The position numbers and the translations under genes were made by a program. The notes beneath the pieces were generated by a model. The model saw only the letters and a program-made list of their open reading frames with translations, searched no databases and was not told the DNA's origin. Below, in pieces: positions 36,574 through 44,835 of a stretch of 44,835 bases of DNA (positions are counted from its first letter, which is position 1; each line of letters begins with the position of its first letter). Source of the DNA: Syntrophus sp. GWC2_56_31 (lineage in GTDB: Bacteria; Desulfobacterota; Syntrophia; Syntrophales; UBA5619); the NCBI GenBank assembly GCA_001829875.1, contig MICN01000103.1, forward strand, positions 1 through 44,835, written 5' to 3'.

Positions 36574-39386
36574 GGCCTGATACCCGCTTTCCGCAGGAAC
36601 TGGCCGGTATAGGAGCTTTCCACCCGGGCAACCTCCTCAGGTGTCCCCGAGGCAATGATCCGGCCGCCGCCCGGCCCCCCTTCCGGACCGAGGTCGATGA
36701 TATGGTCGGCGCATTTGATCACGTCGAGGTTGTGCTCGATGACGACGATGGTATTCCCCATATCCGTGAGGCGCATGAGTACATCGAGGAGCTTCTGGAT
36801 GTCCGCGAAATGGAGACCGATCGTCGGCTCGTCGAGAATATATAAGGTATTGCTGTTCATCCGTTTGCCCAACTCGCGGGAGAGTTTGATCCTCTGCGCC
36901 TCGCCCCCGGAAAGGGTCGTTGCCGACTGTCCGAGGCGGATGTAGCCGAGTCCCACATCGTGGAGGAGCCGGAGCTTTCCGCAGATGGCCGGGATGTTCG
37001 CGAAAAAGATGAGCGCCTGCTGGACGGTCATTTCCAGAACCTCGGCGATATTTTTGCCCTTGTAACGGACATCGAGGGTGTCCGCGTTGAACCGGCGGCC
37101 GTTGCAAACATCGCAGGTCACATAGACGTCCGGAAGGAAGTGCATCTCGATCTTGATCAGGCCGTTCCCCTCGCAGGCCTCGCATCGCCCCCCCTTCACA
37201 TTGAAACTGAACCGCCCGGGCTTATAACCCCTGAGCCGCGATTCGGCCAGCCCCGTGAACAGCTCCCGGATAGGTGAGAAGATGCCTGTGTAGGTCACCG
37301 GATTTGAGCGTGGGGTTCGCCCGATAGGCTGCTGGTTCATCAGGATGATCCGTTCGATCCCGCCCAGATCGACGATGCGGCGGATCTTCCCGCCTCCCAT
37401 TCTCTCGTGGTTGAGCCGCCGGGCCAGCGCTTTGTATAGGGTCTCGATCACCATCGTGCTCTTCCCCGACCCGGAGACGCCGGTCACCGCGGTGAAGAGC
37501 CCGACAGGGATCCGGATATCCACATCCCTGAGGTTGTGCTCGTGCGCCCCCTCCAGGACGATGAATCGCCCCGACAGGGGCCGCCGTTTCTCCGGAAGCG
37601 AGATCGACCTGCGGCCCGAGAGATAAGCGCCGGTCAGCGAGACGTCGCTCCGGCAGGCCTCTTCAGGCGTCCCCTGAAAGACGACCTCGCCCCCATCGAC
37701 CCCAGCCCCCGGTCCGATATCAATGATCTGGTCCGATTCCAACATCATGTCCTGGTCGTGCTCCACGACCAGGACGGTGTTTCCCATATCGCGGAGCCGT
37801 TTGAGCGTGGCGATGAGGCGGACATTGTCCCGCTGGTGGAGGCCTACGGTCGGCTCGTCGAGAACATAGAGGACACCGACCAGCCCCGAGCCGATCTGGG
37901 TGGCGAGCCTGATCCGCTGGCCCTCGCCGCCGGAGAGGCTCCCCGAAGCCCTCTCCAGACTCAGGTAGTCCATGCCGACGTCGAGGAGGAAGCAGAGCCG
38001 CTGGCGGATCTCCTTCATCACCCGCTCCGTCACCCGGACCTCCTGAGGGGAGAGGGGGATCGTCATGAGAAACGCGAGGCATTCCCGAATCGGGAGCTTG
38101 CAGACGTCGTGGATGTTCTTCCCGCCCGCCGTCACAAAGAGGCTCTCCTTTTTGAGCCGGGCGCCTAGACAAGTCGGACACTCCCGCAGGTTGATGTACC
38201 GCGACAGGTCCATCCGGATATGGAGCGAGGTCGTCTCCTTATAGCGCCGATCGAGCTGGTTGAGAACCCCCTCGAAGGGCCGGGTATGGAAGAACCGGCG
38301 ACCGCCTCTATCGACGTAAAAGCGGATCTTCTCCTCCCCCGAACCGTGGAGGAGGACGTTCCGGATCGCCTCCGGGAGCTTCTGAAACGGTGTGTTGATG
38401 TCGAATTGGTAATGCTCGGCCAGGGCGTCGATCATCTGGAAATAATGGAGCGAGTGACGACCCGACCAGGGGGTGATCGCCCCCTCTCTGACGGAGAGGC
38501 TCATATCGGGAACAACCAGTTCTTCGTCGAAGTACATGCGGGTCCCCAGCCCTCCGCAGTCCGGACAGGCCCCGTAAGGGCTGTTGAAGGAGAACATCCG
38601 CGGAGCGAGATCGGTGATGCTGACGCCGCAGTCCGGACAGGCGTATCGTTCGCTGAAAAGGACTTCCTCACCGCCTGCCGCGGCGACTCGGACCAGACCG
38701 TCGGACAGCCTGGTCGCCGTCTCGAGGGAATCACGGAGGCGCTTCCGTATCCCCTCCTTGACGATGAGCCGGTCGATGACCGCGTCGATGTCGTGCCGCC
38801 GGTTTTTATCGAGGACGATATCCTCGACGAGCTCGCGGACCTCGCCGTCCACGCGTACGCGGACGTAGCCCTCTTTCACGAGTTTCTTCAGCTCCTTCTG
38901 GAATTCACCCTTTTTCCCCCGGGCAAGCGGGGCAAGGATCATCAGCCTTGAATTCGGCGGATAAGCGAGAACCGTCTCCAGCATCATGTCGATGGTCTGG
39001 GCCTTGATCTCTTTCCCGCATTTGTGGCAGTGGGGAACGCCGATTCGGGCAAAGAGAAGGCGGAGGTAGTCGTAGATCTCCGTCACGGTCCCCACGGTGG
39101 AGCGGGGATTATGCGCGGCCGCCCTCTGCTCGATCGCGATGGCCGGAGAGAGCCCTTCGATGGACTCCACATCGGGCTTGTCCATCTGCCCTATGAACTG
39201 CCGGGCATATGTCGAAAGCGACTCCACGTATCGCCTCTGTCCCTCGGCGTAGATCGTGTCGAAGGCGAGCGACGATTTCCCTGAACCGCTGACACCTGTG
39301 ATGACGACCAGCTTGTCCCGTGGGATGTCGAGATTGATGCTCTTGAGGTTGTGCTGGGCTGCACCCTTGATTTTAATGGTGTTCAT
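36570..39386 (-). CDS. uvrA: Excinuclease ABC subunit A
   Basis: Damage-recognition ATPase of nucleotide excision repair, working with UvrB and UvrC. Full length at 938 residues. First ATPase: Walker [21 protein letters not shown] and signature [18 protein letters not shown]. Second: [15 protein letters not shown] and [16 protein letters not shown]. Zinc-finger cysteine pairs are visible (CPDCGVSI with [14 protein letters not shown] with CDVCNG). The ATG at 39386 overlaps the upstream SurA-like stop by one base (TAATG). It belongs to one minus-strand group with mfd, linking transcription-coupled and global excision repair in a single locus. Confidence 0.97.
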   Translation of the reverse strand: MNTIKIKGAAQHNLKSINLDIPRDKLVVITGVSGSGKSSLAFDTIYAEGQRRYVESLSTYARQFIGQMDKPDVESIEGLSPAIAIEQRAAAHNPRSTVGTVTEIYDYLRLLFARIGVPHCHKCGKEIKAQTIDMMLETVLAYPPNSRLMILAPLARGKKGEFQKELKKLVKEGYVRVRVDGEVRELVEDIVLDKNRRHDIDAVIDRLIVKEGIRKRLRDSLETATRLSDGLVRVAAAGGEEVLFSERYACPDCGVSITDLAPRMFSFNSPYGACPDCGGLGTRMYFDEELVVPDMSLSVREGAITPWSGRHSLHYFQMIDALAEHYQFDINTPFQKLPEAIRNVLLHGSGEEKIRFYVDRGGRRFFHTRPFEGVLNQLDRRYKETTSLHIRMDLSRYINLRECPTCLGARLKKESLFVTAGGKNIHDVCKLPIRECLAFLMTIPLSPQEVRVTERVMKEIRQRLCFLLDVGMDYLSLERASGSLSGGEGQRIRLATQIGSGLVGVLYVLDEPTVGLHQRDNVRLIATLKRLRDMGNTVLVVEHDQDMMLESDQIIDIGPGAGVDGGEVVFQGTPEEACRSDVSLTGAYLSGRRSISLPEKRRPLSGRFIVLEGAHEHNLRDVDIRIPVGLFTAVTGVSGSGKSTMVIETLYKALARRLNHERMGGGKIRRIVDLGGIERIILMNQQPIGRTPRSNPVTYTGIFSPIRELFTGLAESRLRGYKPGRFSFNVKGGRCEACEGNGLIKIEMHFLPDVYVTCDVCNGRRFNADTLDVRYKGKNIAEVLEMTVQQALIFFANIPAICGKLRLLHDVGLGYIRLGQSATTLSGGEAQRIKLSRELGKRMNSNTLYILDEPTIGLHFADIQKLLDVLMRLTDMGNTIVVIEHNLDVIKCADHIIDLGPEGGPGGGRIIASGTPEEVARVESSYTGQFLRKAGIRP

Positions 39387-40348
39387 TACAGTTTGATCTC
39401 GATATGGGAACTCATCCGGAGGGCATCCAACCACTCATCGAACTTCTTTTCTATCTTCTCCTGATCGATCTTCTCTCGGATCTCCTCCCGAACGGATTCG
39501 ATATTCTTGAACCCTGCCCCCCGGCGGTCGATGACCTTGATGATATGAAAACCGACAGGCGATTCAATGACGCCGCTGATTTGATCGAGGGATAAACTGA
39601 AAGCGACCTCCTCCACTTCATGGAGGATCATCCCTTTCTCTATGTAGCCGATATCGCCGCCGCCGGCGGCGGCGGCCCCCTGGGAATATTTCGCGGAGAG
39701 GCTCTCGAAAGACTCGCCTTTCAGCAGAAGCTTGTGGATCGCCTCGGCATCGGCACGGATTTTCTCCTTTTCGGCACGATCCTCCGCTTTCGGCAGAGGG
39801 AGAAGGATCTGCCTGATCCGGACGGTTTCCTTTCCCTCGTAATCTTCCCGGTGTTTGAGGTAATACGCCCCGATTTCCTCATCACTGACAGTCACCCTTG
39901 ATTTGATCTCCCTCTGGACAAGTTTTATCCGCACGAGTTGATCCCAGAGCCCTTTTTTATACATCTCCATGGTGGTTCCTTCCCGATCCAGGGCCTTTTG
40001 AAGGTCGTCCTGCGAGATGTTTCGTCGCTTGAGCAGATCCTTGATGGCATTGGTCACCTCATCATCCGTCAAGACAATTCCGGCTTTACGGGATTGTTGT
40101 TCGATCAGGAGGTTATCTACCATCCGGTTCAGGAGGATCATTCTGTTTTCAGCCAGAACCTTCTCCCTCTCCGCGCCCATGTGGGACGCCACCATACTTG
40201 CCCGATAGGGCTCAAAGGCGCTGTTTAGTTCGGACAGGGTGATCACCTCATCGTTGACGACAGCCACAATCCTATTCGCCACCTCAGCTCGCGCCGACAC
40301 GCACAGGAAAACCGCCGCCCCCGCCAGAACCGCCGTGAATATATTCAT
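39386..40348 (-). CDS. SurA-like periplasmic parvulin prolyl isomerase
   Basis: A 320-residue protein with an N-terminal signal peptide (cleavage near SARA), a SurA N-terminal chaperone domain ([18 protein letters not shown]) and one parvulin domain (about 170-265: [50 protein letters not shown]). It would assist outer-membrane protein folding in the periplasm. SurA of E. coli has two parvulin domains; this has one. AGGAG precedes the ATG. It lies 17 bp after the lipoprotein isomerase gene. Confidence 0.88.
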   Translation of the reverse strand: MNIFTAVLAGAAVFLCVSARAEVANRIVAVVNDEVITLSELNSAFEPYRASMVASHMGAEREKVLAENRMILLNRMVDNLLIEQQSRKAGIVLTDDEVTNAIKDLLKRRNISQDDLQKALDREGTTMEMYKKGLWDQLVRIKLVQREIKSRVTVSDEEIGAYYLKHREDYEGKETVRIRQILLPLPKAEDRAEKEKIRADAEAIHKLLLKGESFESLSAKYSQGAAAAGGGDIGYIEKGMILHEVEEVAFSLSLDQISGVIESPVGFHIIKVIDRRGAGFKNIESVREEIREKIDQEKIEKKFDEWLDALRMSSHIEIKL

Positions 40349-40365
40349 TTTACGCTCCTATATCG

Positions 40366-41403
40366 TTAATGTTTCTCCGCCGCCATCGGCGGAGCCTCTT
40401 TCTTTGCCGGCTGCAGCGCGGTATCATCCGGAAGGGGCCGTTTGATTTGGATGACGGCCGTCGCCCTCAAGCCTTCAATCCAGTGTTTATACGCCTCGGC
40501 CTCTTTCGCTTTCTGTAAATCGGTCCTCACCCATTCCTTTACCTCTGTAAACTTCCGGCCTCTTGCAGCGTCCTTCTCGAGGACCTTAAAAACGTGGAAC
40601 CCATAAGGGCTGCGAACCACGCTGCTCAACTTCCCCACCGGCAGTGAAAAAACCACACGGTCGATCGCTTCGGGCATCATCCCGCGTTCAAAAAAACCGA
40701 GATCTCCGCCCCGTTCCGCCTCCGGACCGATGGAAACCGCACGCGCCAGCTTACCAAAATCCTCTCCCGCCTTCAATCTTTTCAATATCCCCTCTGCCCG
40801 GTCGCGGTCGCGGATAACAATCTGCGCAACACGGACCCGCCTCGCCGATACGTAGGTCTTACGGTTGTTTTTGAAATAGTGCTCCGCCTCCCCGTCCGTC
40901 ACCTGGATCTTCGCGTTCACATCCCGGACAATGACCTTCTCGAGGAGCAGTCTTTTCTGCAGCGCCTCCTTCCAGGCCGGATAGTCGATTCCGCCATTGC
41001 CGAACAGGGATTCAAAGCTCTCGGTGCTGTAATCCTTTTTGATCTCTCCGATCCGCGCCTCGGTTTCGGCATCGCTGACGGTGAGCGAGAGTTTACCGGC
41101 TCGCTGGAGCATCACTTTCTCATCGATCAGATGGTTTAGGACCTCTTCCTTCAGGGACGTCATCTGTTCCGGTTTCAGGGTTCCTTCGCCCTTCACAAGG
41201 CCTGTCTCCTTCTCCAGCCTTTTCTCAAACTCCTCGATGCCGATCTGCTCGCCGTTTACCGTTGCGACGGGCGGCGCCATCGACCGGGGCGACTCCTGCC
41301 CTCGACAGGCGACAAGGAGCAGAAAAAAGACGGGTATCCATTGAAGCGCCCATTGGATCCGCCGCCTCCGGAGCCGCATCCCTGTTATTGTCTTTCTACT
41401 CAT
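40366..41403 (-). CDS. PrsA-like parvulin prolyl isomerase lipoprotein
   Basis: A 345-residue protein with a basic N-region, a hydrophobic core and a lipobox (FFLLLVACRG), so it is probably a lipoprotein. A SurA-like N-terminal region (VATVNGEQIGIEEFEKRLEK) precedes one parvulin domain (RVAQIVIRDRDRAEGILKRL, GPEAERGGDLGFFERGMMP, VRSPYGFHVFKVLEKD). The second of two tandem isomerase genes between mfd and uvrA. The start at 41403 has AAGGA nearby; the ATG at 41379 is an alternative that keeps the signal peptide. Confidence 0.86.
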   Translation of the reverse strand: MSRKTITGMRLRRRRIQWALQWIPVFFLLLVACRGQESPRSMAPPVATVNGEQIGIEEFEKRLEKETGLVKGEGTLKPEQMTSLKEEVLNHLIDEKVMLQRAGKLSLTVSDAETEARIGEIKKDYSTESFESLFGNGGIDYPAWKEALQKRLLLEKVIVRDVNAKIQVTDGEAEHYFKNNRKTYVSARRVRVAQIVIRDRDRAEGILKRLKAGEDFGKLARAVSIGPEAERGGDLGFFERGMMPEAIDRVVFSLPVGKLSSVVRSPYGFHVFKVLEKDAARGRKFTEVKEWVRTDLQKAKEAEAYKHWIEGLRATAVIQIKRPLPDDTALQPAKKEAPPMAAEKH

Positions 41404-41414
41404 TGTTATCCTTG

Positions 41415-44400
41415 TTATCCCAGTTCCCGGAGCAGCTCCCGCGCCCGGTTGAGTATCTCGCCCCCTTGCAAATCCGGCATGGGGATTGTCAGTTTCAGAT
41501 CGGGCGTGAGCTGCACGCCCCGTACCTTCCGCCGGTAGAGTTCAATGATCCGCCGGGGATCGACCGGACTTTTCTCCTGCAGAAAAACCGTCATGACCTT
41601 GCCGTCGTAACCCAATTTCTTCCCCTTGATGGTTTTGAGGAGATTGCGGATACCGATGACCGAAAGGAGGTTCTCCACTTCGGTAGGAACAAAGCCGTAG
41701 CAGTCCAAGAGCTCCTCCCGGACCCCGGCAAGCTCTTCATCGGTCGCGGCGAGCGAGACCTTCTTATATGTTACCAGACGCCTATGCTCATCCGCCATGT
41801 AAACCTCGGGGATGAAGGCCGGAATCCCGAGATGGATCTCCGGCTTGATCTCCTCTTCCTGAGGCGCCTCTCCTTTGATCTCCCGGATCGCCTTATCCAT
41901 CAGTTCCGTATAGAGCTCATAACCAACGGCGGAGACATGACCGGACTGTGACGCCCCTAAAAGGTTCCCCGCCCCCCGGATCTCCAGGTCATTGGAGGCG
42001 ATCCGGAAACCGGAGCCCGGCTCGGTGAAATCCATGATCACCTGGAGGCGCTTCGAGGCGTCGCGGGAGAGCATCGCCCCCTTTGGAACGAGAAGATACG
42101 CGAAGGCCTCTTCCTTCGCCCGCCCGACGCGCCCCCGGATCTGATAGAGCTGGGCGAGGCCGAAGCGGTCGGCCCGGTTGATGATGATCGTATTGGCCGT
42201 GGGGATGTCGAGGCCGGAACCGATGATCGTCGTGCTGACGAGAACATTGTCTTCCCGCCGGACGAACCTCGCCATCGCGGCCTCGATCTCCTTGGGCGTC
42301 ATCCGGCCGTGGACCACCCCCACCCGCGCCTCGGGGACAAGCTTCTGCACGAAGCGGGCCATCGTGAAAATCGACCGGACGCGGTCATGGAGGAAAAACA
42401 CCTGGCCGTTTCTTGACAGCTCCTGCCGGATCGCATCGGCGATCACCTCTTCGTTGAATTCAAGGACATGGGTCTTCACCGGAAGGCGATCCTCCGGCGC
42501 GGTATTGATGATGGACAGATCCCGGAGCCCCACGAGCGACAGGTGCAATGTCCTGGGGATCGGCGTCGCCGTCAGCGTCAGGACATCGACCAACGTTCTG
42601 AGTTTCTTTAGTTTTTCCTTATGGCTGACGCCGAAGCGCTGCTCCTCGTCGATGATCACCAGGCCCAGATTGCGGAAATTGACGTCCTTCTGGAGGAGAC
42701 GGTGGGTGCCGATCACAATGTCCACCGTCCCCCGGCCCAGACCGTCGAGGATCGAGAGCTGTTCGGTCTTCGTCCGGAAACGATTGAGGACCTCGATGCG
42801 GATCGGATAGGGTTTCAGACGCCTGGAAAAGGTCTGATGGTGCTGTTCGGCCAGGATCGTCGTAGGAACGAGGACCGCCACCTGCTTCCCGTCCAGGGCG
42901 GCCCGAAGCGAGGCGCGCATCGCCACCTCGGTCTTACCGAACCCCGCATCGCCGCAGATCAGGCGGTCCATTGGCTTGCCGCCGCTCATATCGGCGTGTA
43001 TGTCCTCGATCGCCTTCGCCTGATCCGGGGTCTCCTCAAATTCAAAGGAGGCACAGAACTCCTCGTAGATCCGGTCGGGGGTGGAGAAGGCCTCCCGGTC
43101 CATCACCTCCCGGGCGGCGTAGATGGAAACCAGCTCCTCGGCCATCTCCCGGACCGACTTCTTCACCCGTTCCTTGACCGTCTCCCATGAGGTCCCACCC
43201 AGCCTGTCGACCTTCGGGACAAAACCGTCCGGGCCGATGTATCGCTGGATCTGATCGATACGGTCCACGGGCAGATAGAGACGATCCTGATCCTGATACC
43301 CGATGAGAAGAAAGTCGTTCTCGATCCCGCCTGCTTTGAGCTTCTGGAGCCCCCCGTATCGCCCGATGCCGTGTTCGGCATGGACGATAAAATTCCCCTC
43401 TGTAAGCTCTCCGAACGACTTGAGGAAATATCCCTCCCGCGCCGGACGGACCCTCCGTCGGAAGACCTTCTTGCCGAAAATTTCCGCCTCGGACAGGAGG
43501 ACGAGTTTCATGCCGGGGAGATGGAATCCTCCGCTGATTTGGCCTTCCTGGAGGAAGAGACCCGCTGTGGTATCCTCGGCAACGATCCCGTCGAGGAAGG
43601 CGCCGTTCGCTTTTCGCGCGGGAAGATCGTATCGCAAAAGAAGGTGACCCATCCGCTGCAGACATTCTTCTCCGCTGCAGACGAACGTCACCCGCTTCCC
43701 CTCCCCAATCCAGCCCCGGATCTTCTCCGCAAGCGGCCCGAGGAGGCCGTCCTCTTCGGATGCCTGACGGAGGGCATCGTCGATGGCAATATCCCGCTCC
43801 AGGTCAAACCATACAGAGGGGCGATCCGTCGCTTCAGCGCCGAGAGTGAGGCCTGCAATATGAATCTGCTGCATCACCCGCGAGCGATCGGCGACCTCCA
43901 CCGCGGTCAGACAGAAGAACTCCCTGTCCAGAAAAAAACGCTCCTCGGTGCGGGCCTTCAGGAGGAACCGGTCGATGATGCCTTCGCTTTTTTCTTCTGC
44001 CTGCGCGACGGCAAGGGGGTCATTCAGGACGAGAAGACCGTTCGAGGGGAAATAGTCGAACAGGGTGTCCATACCCCGCGCTCCAGGATCATCGTCCCCC
44101 GCGGTGTCGTAAAAAAGCGGGTAGAAGAGAGGGTTCACCGAAGCGCCGAGCCCGGTCGCCATCAGTTCGACAAGTTTCGCCTTCGTTCCTCGGGGAAGCT
44201 CCAGATCGTTGGAGCGGCGGCGAATGTTGCGGACGGCGCGTTCCCGTCGTTCGGGGGTGAGGATCACCTCCCTAGCCGGGAAAAGCATGAATTCGGCCAG
44301 CTCGTTTATCGACCGCTGAGAGGCTTCATCGAATACACGGATCGATTCCAGCTCGTCGCCAAAAAACTCCAGACGCAGCGGGTGCCGGGCCATCGGGGGA

Positions 44401-44835
44401 AAGAGATCGACCATATTCCCCCGGACAGCGAACTCCCCTTTGCCCTCGACGAGTGTCATCCGGGTATATCCCCCTTCCATGAGTTTCTGGGCCAGCCCGT
44501 CCCGCTCGCGGATGTCACCCACTGAGATCCATTCCCCGTATCCCTCGAGAACCTCCCGTGGGATAACTTTCTGCATGAGGGCGCGGGCGGGAATCACCAC
44601 AATAGCGGGCTCGCCGAACGTCAATCGATAGAGAACCTCCAGGCGGGTGATCTCCGTCTCCCGCTGAAAGGCAAACATGTCTGTAGTCAGCAGATCCCAG
44701 GAAGGCAGCAATACAGAGCGATCGCCGCCGAGAAAGAAGGAAATATCCCGGGAAAAAGACTCCGCCTCTTTTTCCGTCGGGCCGACCACGATGAGTGTCC
44801 GCCTAAGATGCCGGAAAAGGAGGGATAGAAGAAAG
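41415..44835 (-). CDS. mfd: Transcription-repair coupling factor Mfd (5' end beyond window)
   Basis: Superfamily 2 translocase that removes RNA polymerase stalled at lesions and recruits UvrA. About 1139 residues are visible; the frame stays open to the window edge (FLLSLLFRHLRRTLIVVGP), so roughly the first 40 residues are missing. Order: UvrB-like region (LLPSWDLL, PARALMQKVIP), RNA-polymerase-interacting domain (FVHAEHGIGRYGGL-like region, YQDQDRLYLPVDRID), translocase with Walker A GDAGFGKTEVA (Ala where Val is usual), DEEQRFGV and TATPIPRTLHLSL, and the C-terminal autoinhibitory domain. It is followed 11 bp on by the PrsA-like gene and further by uvrA. Confidence 0.96.
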   Translation of the reverse strand, partial: FLLSLLFRHLRRTLIVVGPTEKEAESFSRDISFFLGGDRSVLLPSWDLLTTDMFAFQRETEITRLEVLYRLTFGEPAIVVIPARALMQKVIPREVLEGYGEWISVGDIRERDGLAQKLMEGGYTRMTLVEGKGEFAVRGNMVDLFPPMARHPLRLEFFGDELESIRVFDEASQRSINELAEFMLFPAREVILTPERRERAVRNIRRRSNDLELPRGTKAKLVELMATGLGASVNPLFYPLFYDTAGDDDPGARGMDTLFDYFPSNGLLVLNDPLAVAQAEEKSEGIIDRFLLKARTEERFFLDREFFCLTAVEVADRSRVMQQIHIAGLTLGAEATDRPSVWFDLERDIAIDDALRQASEEDGLLGPLAEKIRGWIGEGKRVTFVCSGEECLQRMGHLLLRYDLPARKANGAFLDGIVAEDTTAGLFLQEGQISGGFHLPGMKLVLLSEAEIFGKKVFRRRVRPAREGYFLKSFGELTEGNFIVHAEHGIGRYGGLQKLKAGGIENDFLLIGYQDQDRLYLPVDRIDQIQRYIGPDGFVPKVDRLGGTSWETVKERVKKSVREMAEELVSIYAAREVMDREAFSTPDRIYEEFCASFEFEETPDQAKAIEDIHADMSGGKPMDRLICGDAGFGKTEVAMRASLRAALDGKQVAVLVPTTILAEQHHQTFSRRLKPYPIRIEVLNRFRTKTEQLSILDGLGRGTVDIVIGTHRLLQKDVNFRNLGLVIIDEEQRFGVSHKEKLKKLRTLVDVLTLTATPIPRTLHLSLVGLRDLSIINTAPEDRLPVKTHVLEFNEEVIADAIRQELSRNGQVFFLHDRVRSIFTMARFVQKLVPEARVGVVHGRMTPKEIEAAMARFVRREDNVLVSTTIIGSGLDIPTANTIIINRADRFGLAQLYQIRGRVGRAKEEAFAYLLVPKGAMLSRDASKRLQVIMDFTEPGSGFRIASNDLEIRGAGNLLGASQSGHVSAVGYELYTELMDKAIREIKGEAPQEEEIKPEIHLGIPAFIPEVYMADEHRRLVTYKKVSLAATDEELAGVREELLDCYGFVPTEVENLLSVIGIRNLLKTIKGKKLGYDGKVMTVFLQEKSPVDPRRIIELYRRKVRGVQLTPDLKLTIPMPDLQGGEILNRARELLRELG

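Overview
The window reads as chromosomal DNA of a medium-to-high-GC, Gram-negative bacterium. Gene content (LolA, SurA-type parvulins, an ECF sigma/anti-sigma pair, a W-type acetyl-CoA synthetase, a GT3-type glycogen synthase) and the style of its dispersed repeats suggest the former Deltaproteobacteria, perhaps near Syntrophales. That placement is inference; there is no rRNA or tRNA gene to anchor it. No phage, CRISPR array or transposase was seen.

Layout. (1) 8-6788, minus strand: moaC, a membrane PH-like protein, a small Fis-type HTH protein, a giant GlmS-like double-SIS protein and pyrG, closely spaced behind a sigma70-like promoter. (2) 6894-10716, minus strand: a compact four-gene operon (PIG-L deacetylase, acyl carrier protein, AMP-forming acetyl-CoA synthetase, GlmU-like acetyltransferase) behind a near-consensus promoter. 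(3) 10978-13640, plus strand: yifB/comM and ilvE. (4) 13890-23351, plus strand: lolA followed by a glycogen operon (GH133 debranching enzyme, GT4 glycosyltransferase, GH57 enzyme, and a 1419-aa protein that joins a GT3 glycogen synthase to a GT35 alpha-glucan phosphorylase). A phased cluster of DnaA-box-like sites lies upstream of lolA. (5) 23363-26345, minus strand: patatin-like protein, radical SAM enzyme, DUF2905 protein, flavin reductase. (6) 26438-29598: proA and nadD, then convergent panE. (7) 29728-33612, plus strand: a Cys-rich membrane protein, an exported protein behind a sigmaE-like promoter, an ECF sigma factor with its zinc-finger anti-sigma, and a cyclophilin-like protein. (8) 33545-36021: a QueG-related ferredoxin protein, then a small accessory patch with a TumA/TumE-type toxin-antitoxin pair, a gene remnant and several repeats. 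(9) 36022-44835, minus strand: mfd (cut by the window edge), two parvulin-type prolyl isomerases, uvrA and a YgjP-type metallopeptidase, all nearly touching or overlapping.

Two repeat families recur between genes. One is a roughly 124-bp element with GACGGCTTCG ends and an internal GGCGTAC/GTACGCC hairpin (two full and two truncated copies). The other is a REP-like perfect inverted repeat built on AATAGGGGAC/TTAGGGACA motifs (three palindromes and one half site). Several copies sit exactly on gene ends. Two genes take their TAG stop codon from a REP-like element, and one element appears to have split proA from nadD.

The strongest leads are the synthase-phosphorylase fusion, the GlmS-like giant with no visible amidotransferase cysteine, the PIG-L/ACP/AcsA/acetyltransferase operon, the exported-protein/ECF unit, and the DnaA-box cluster.
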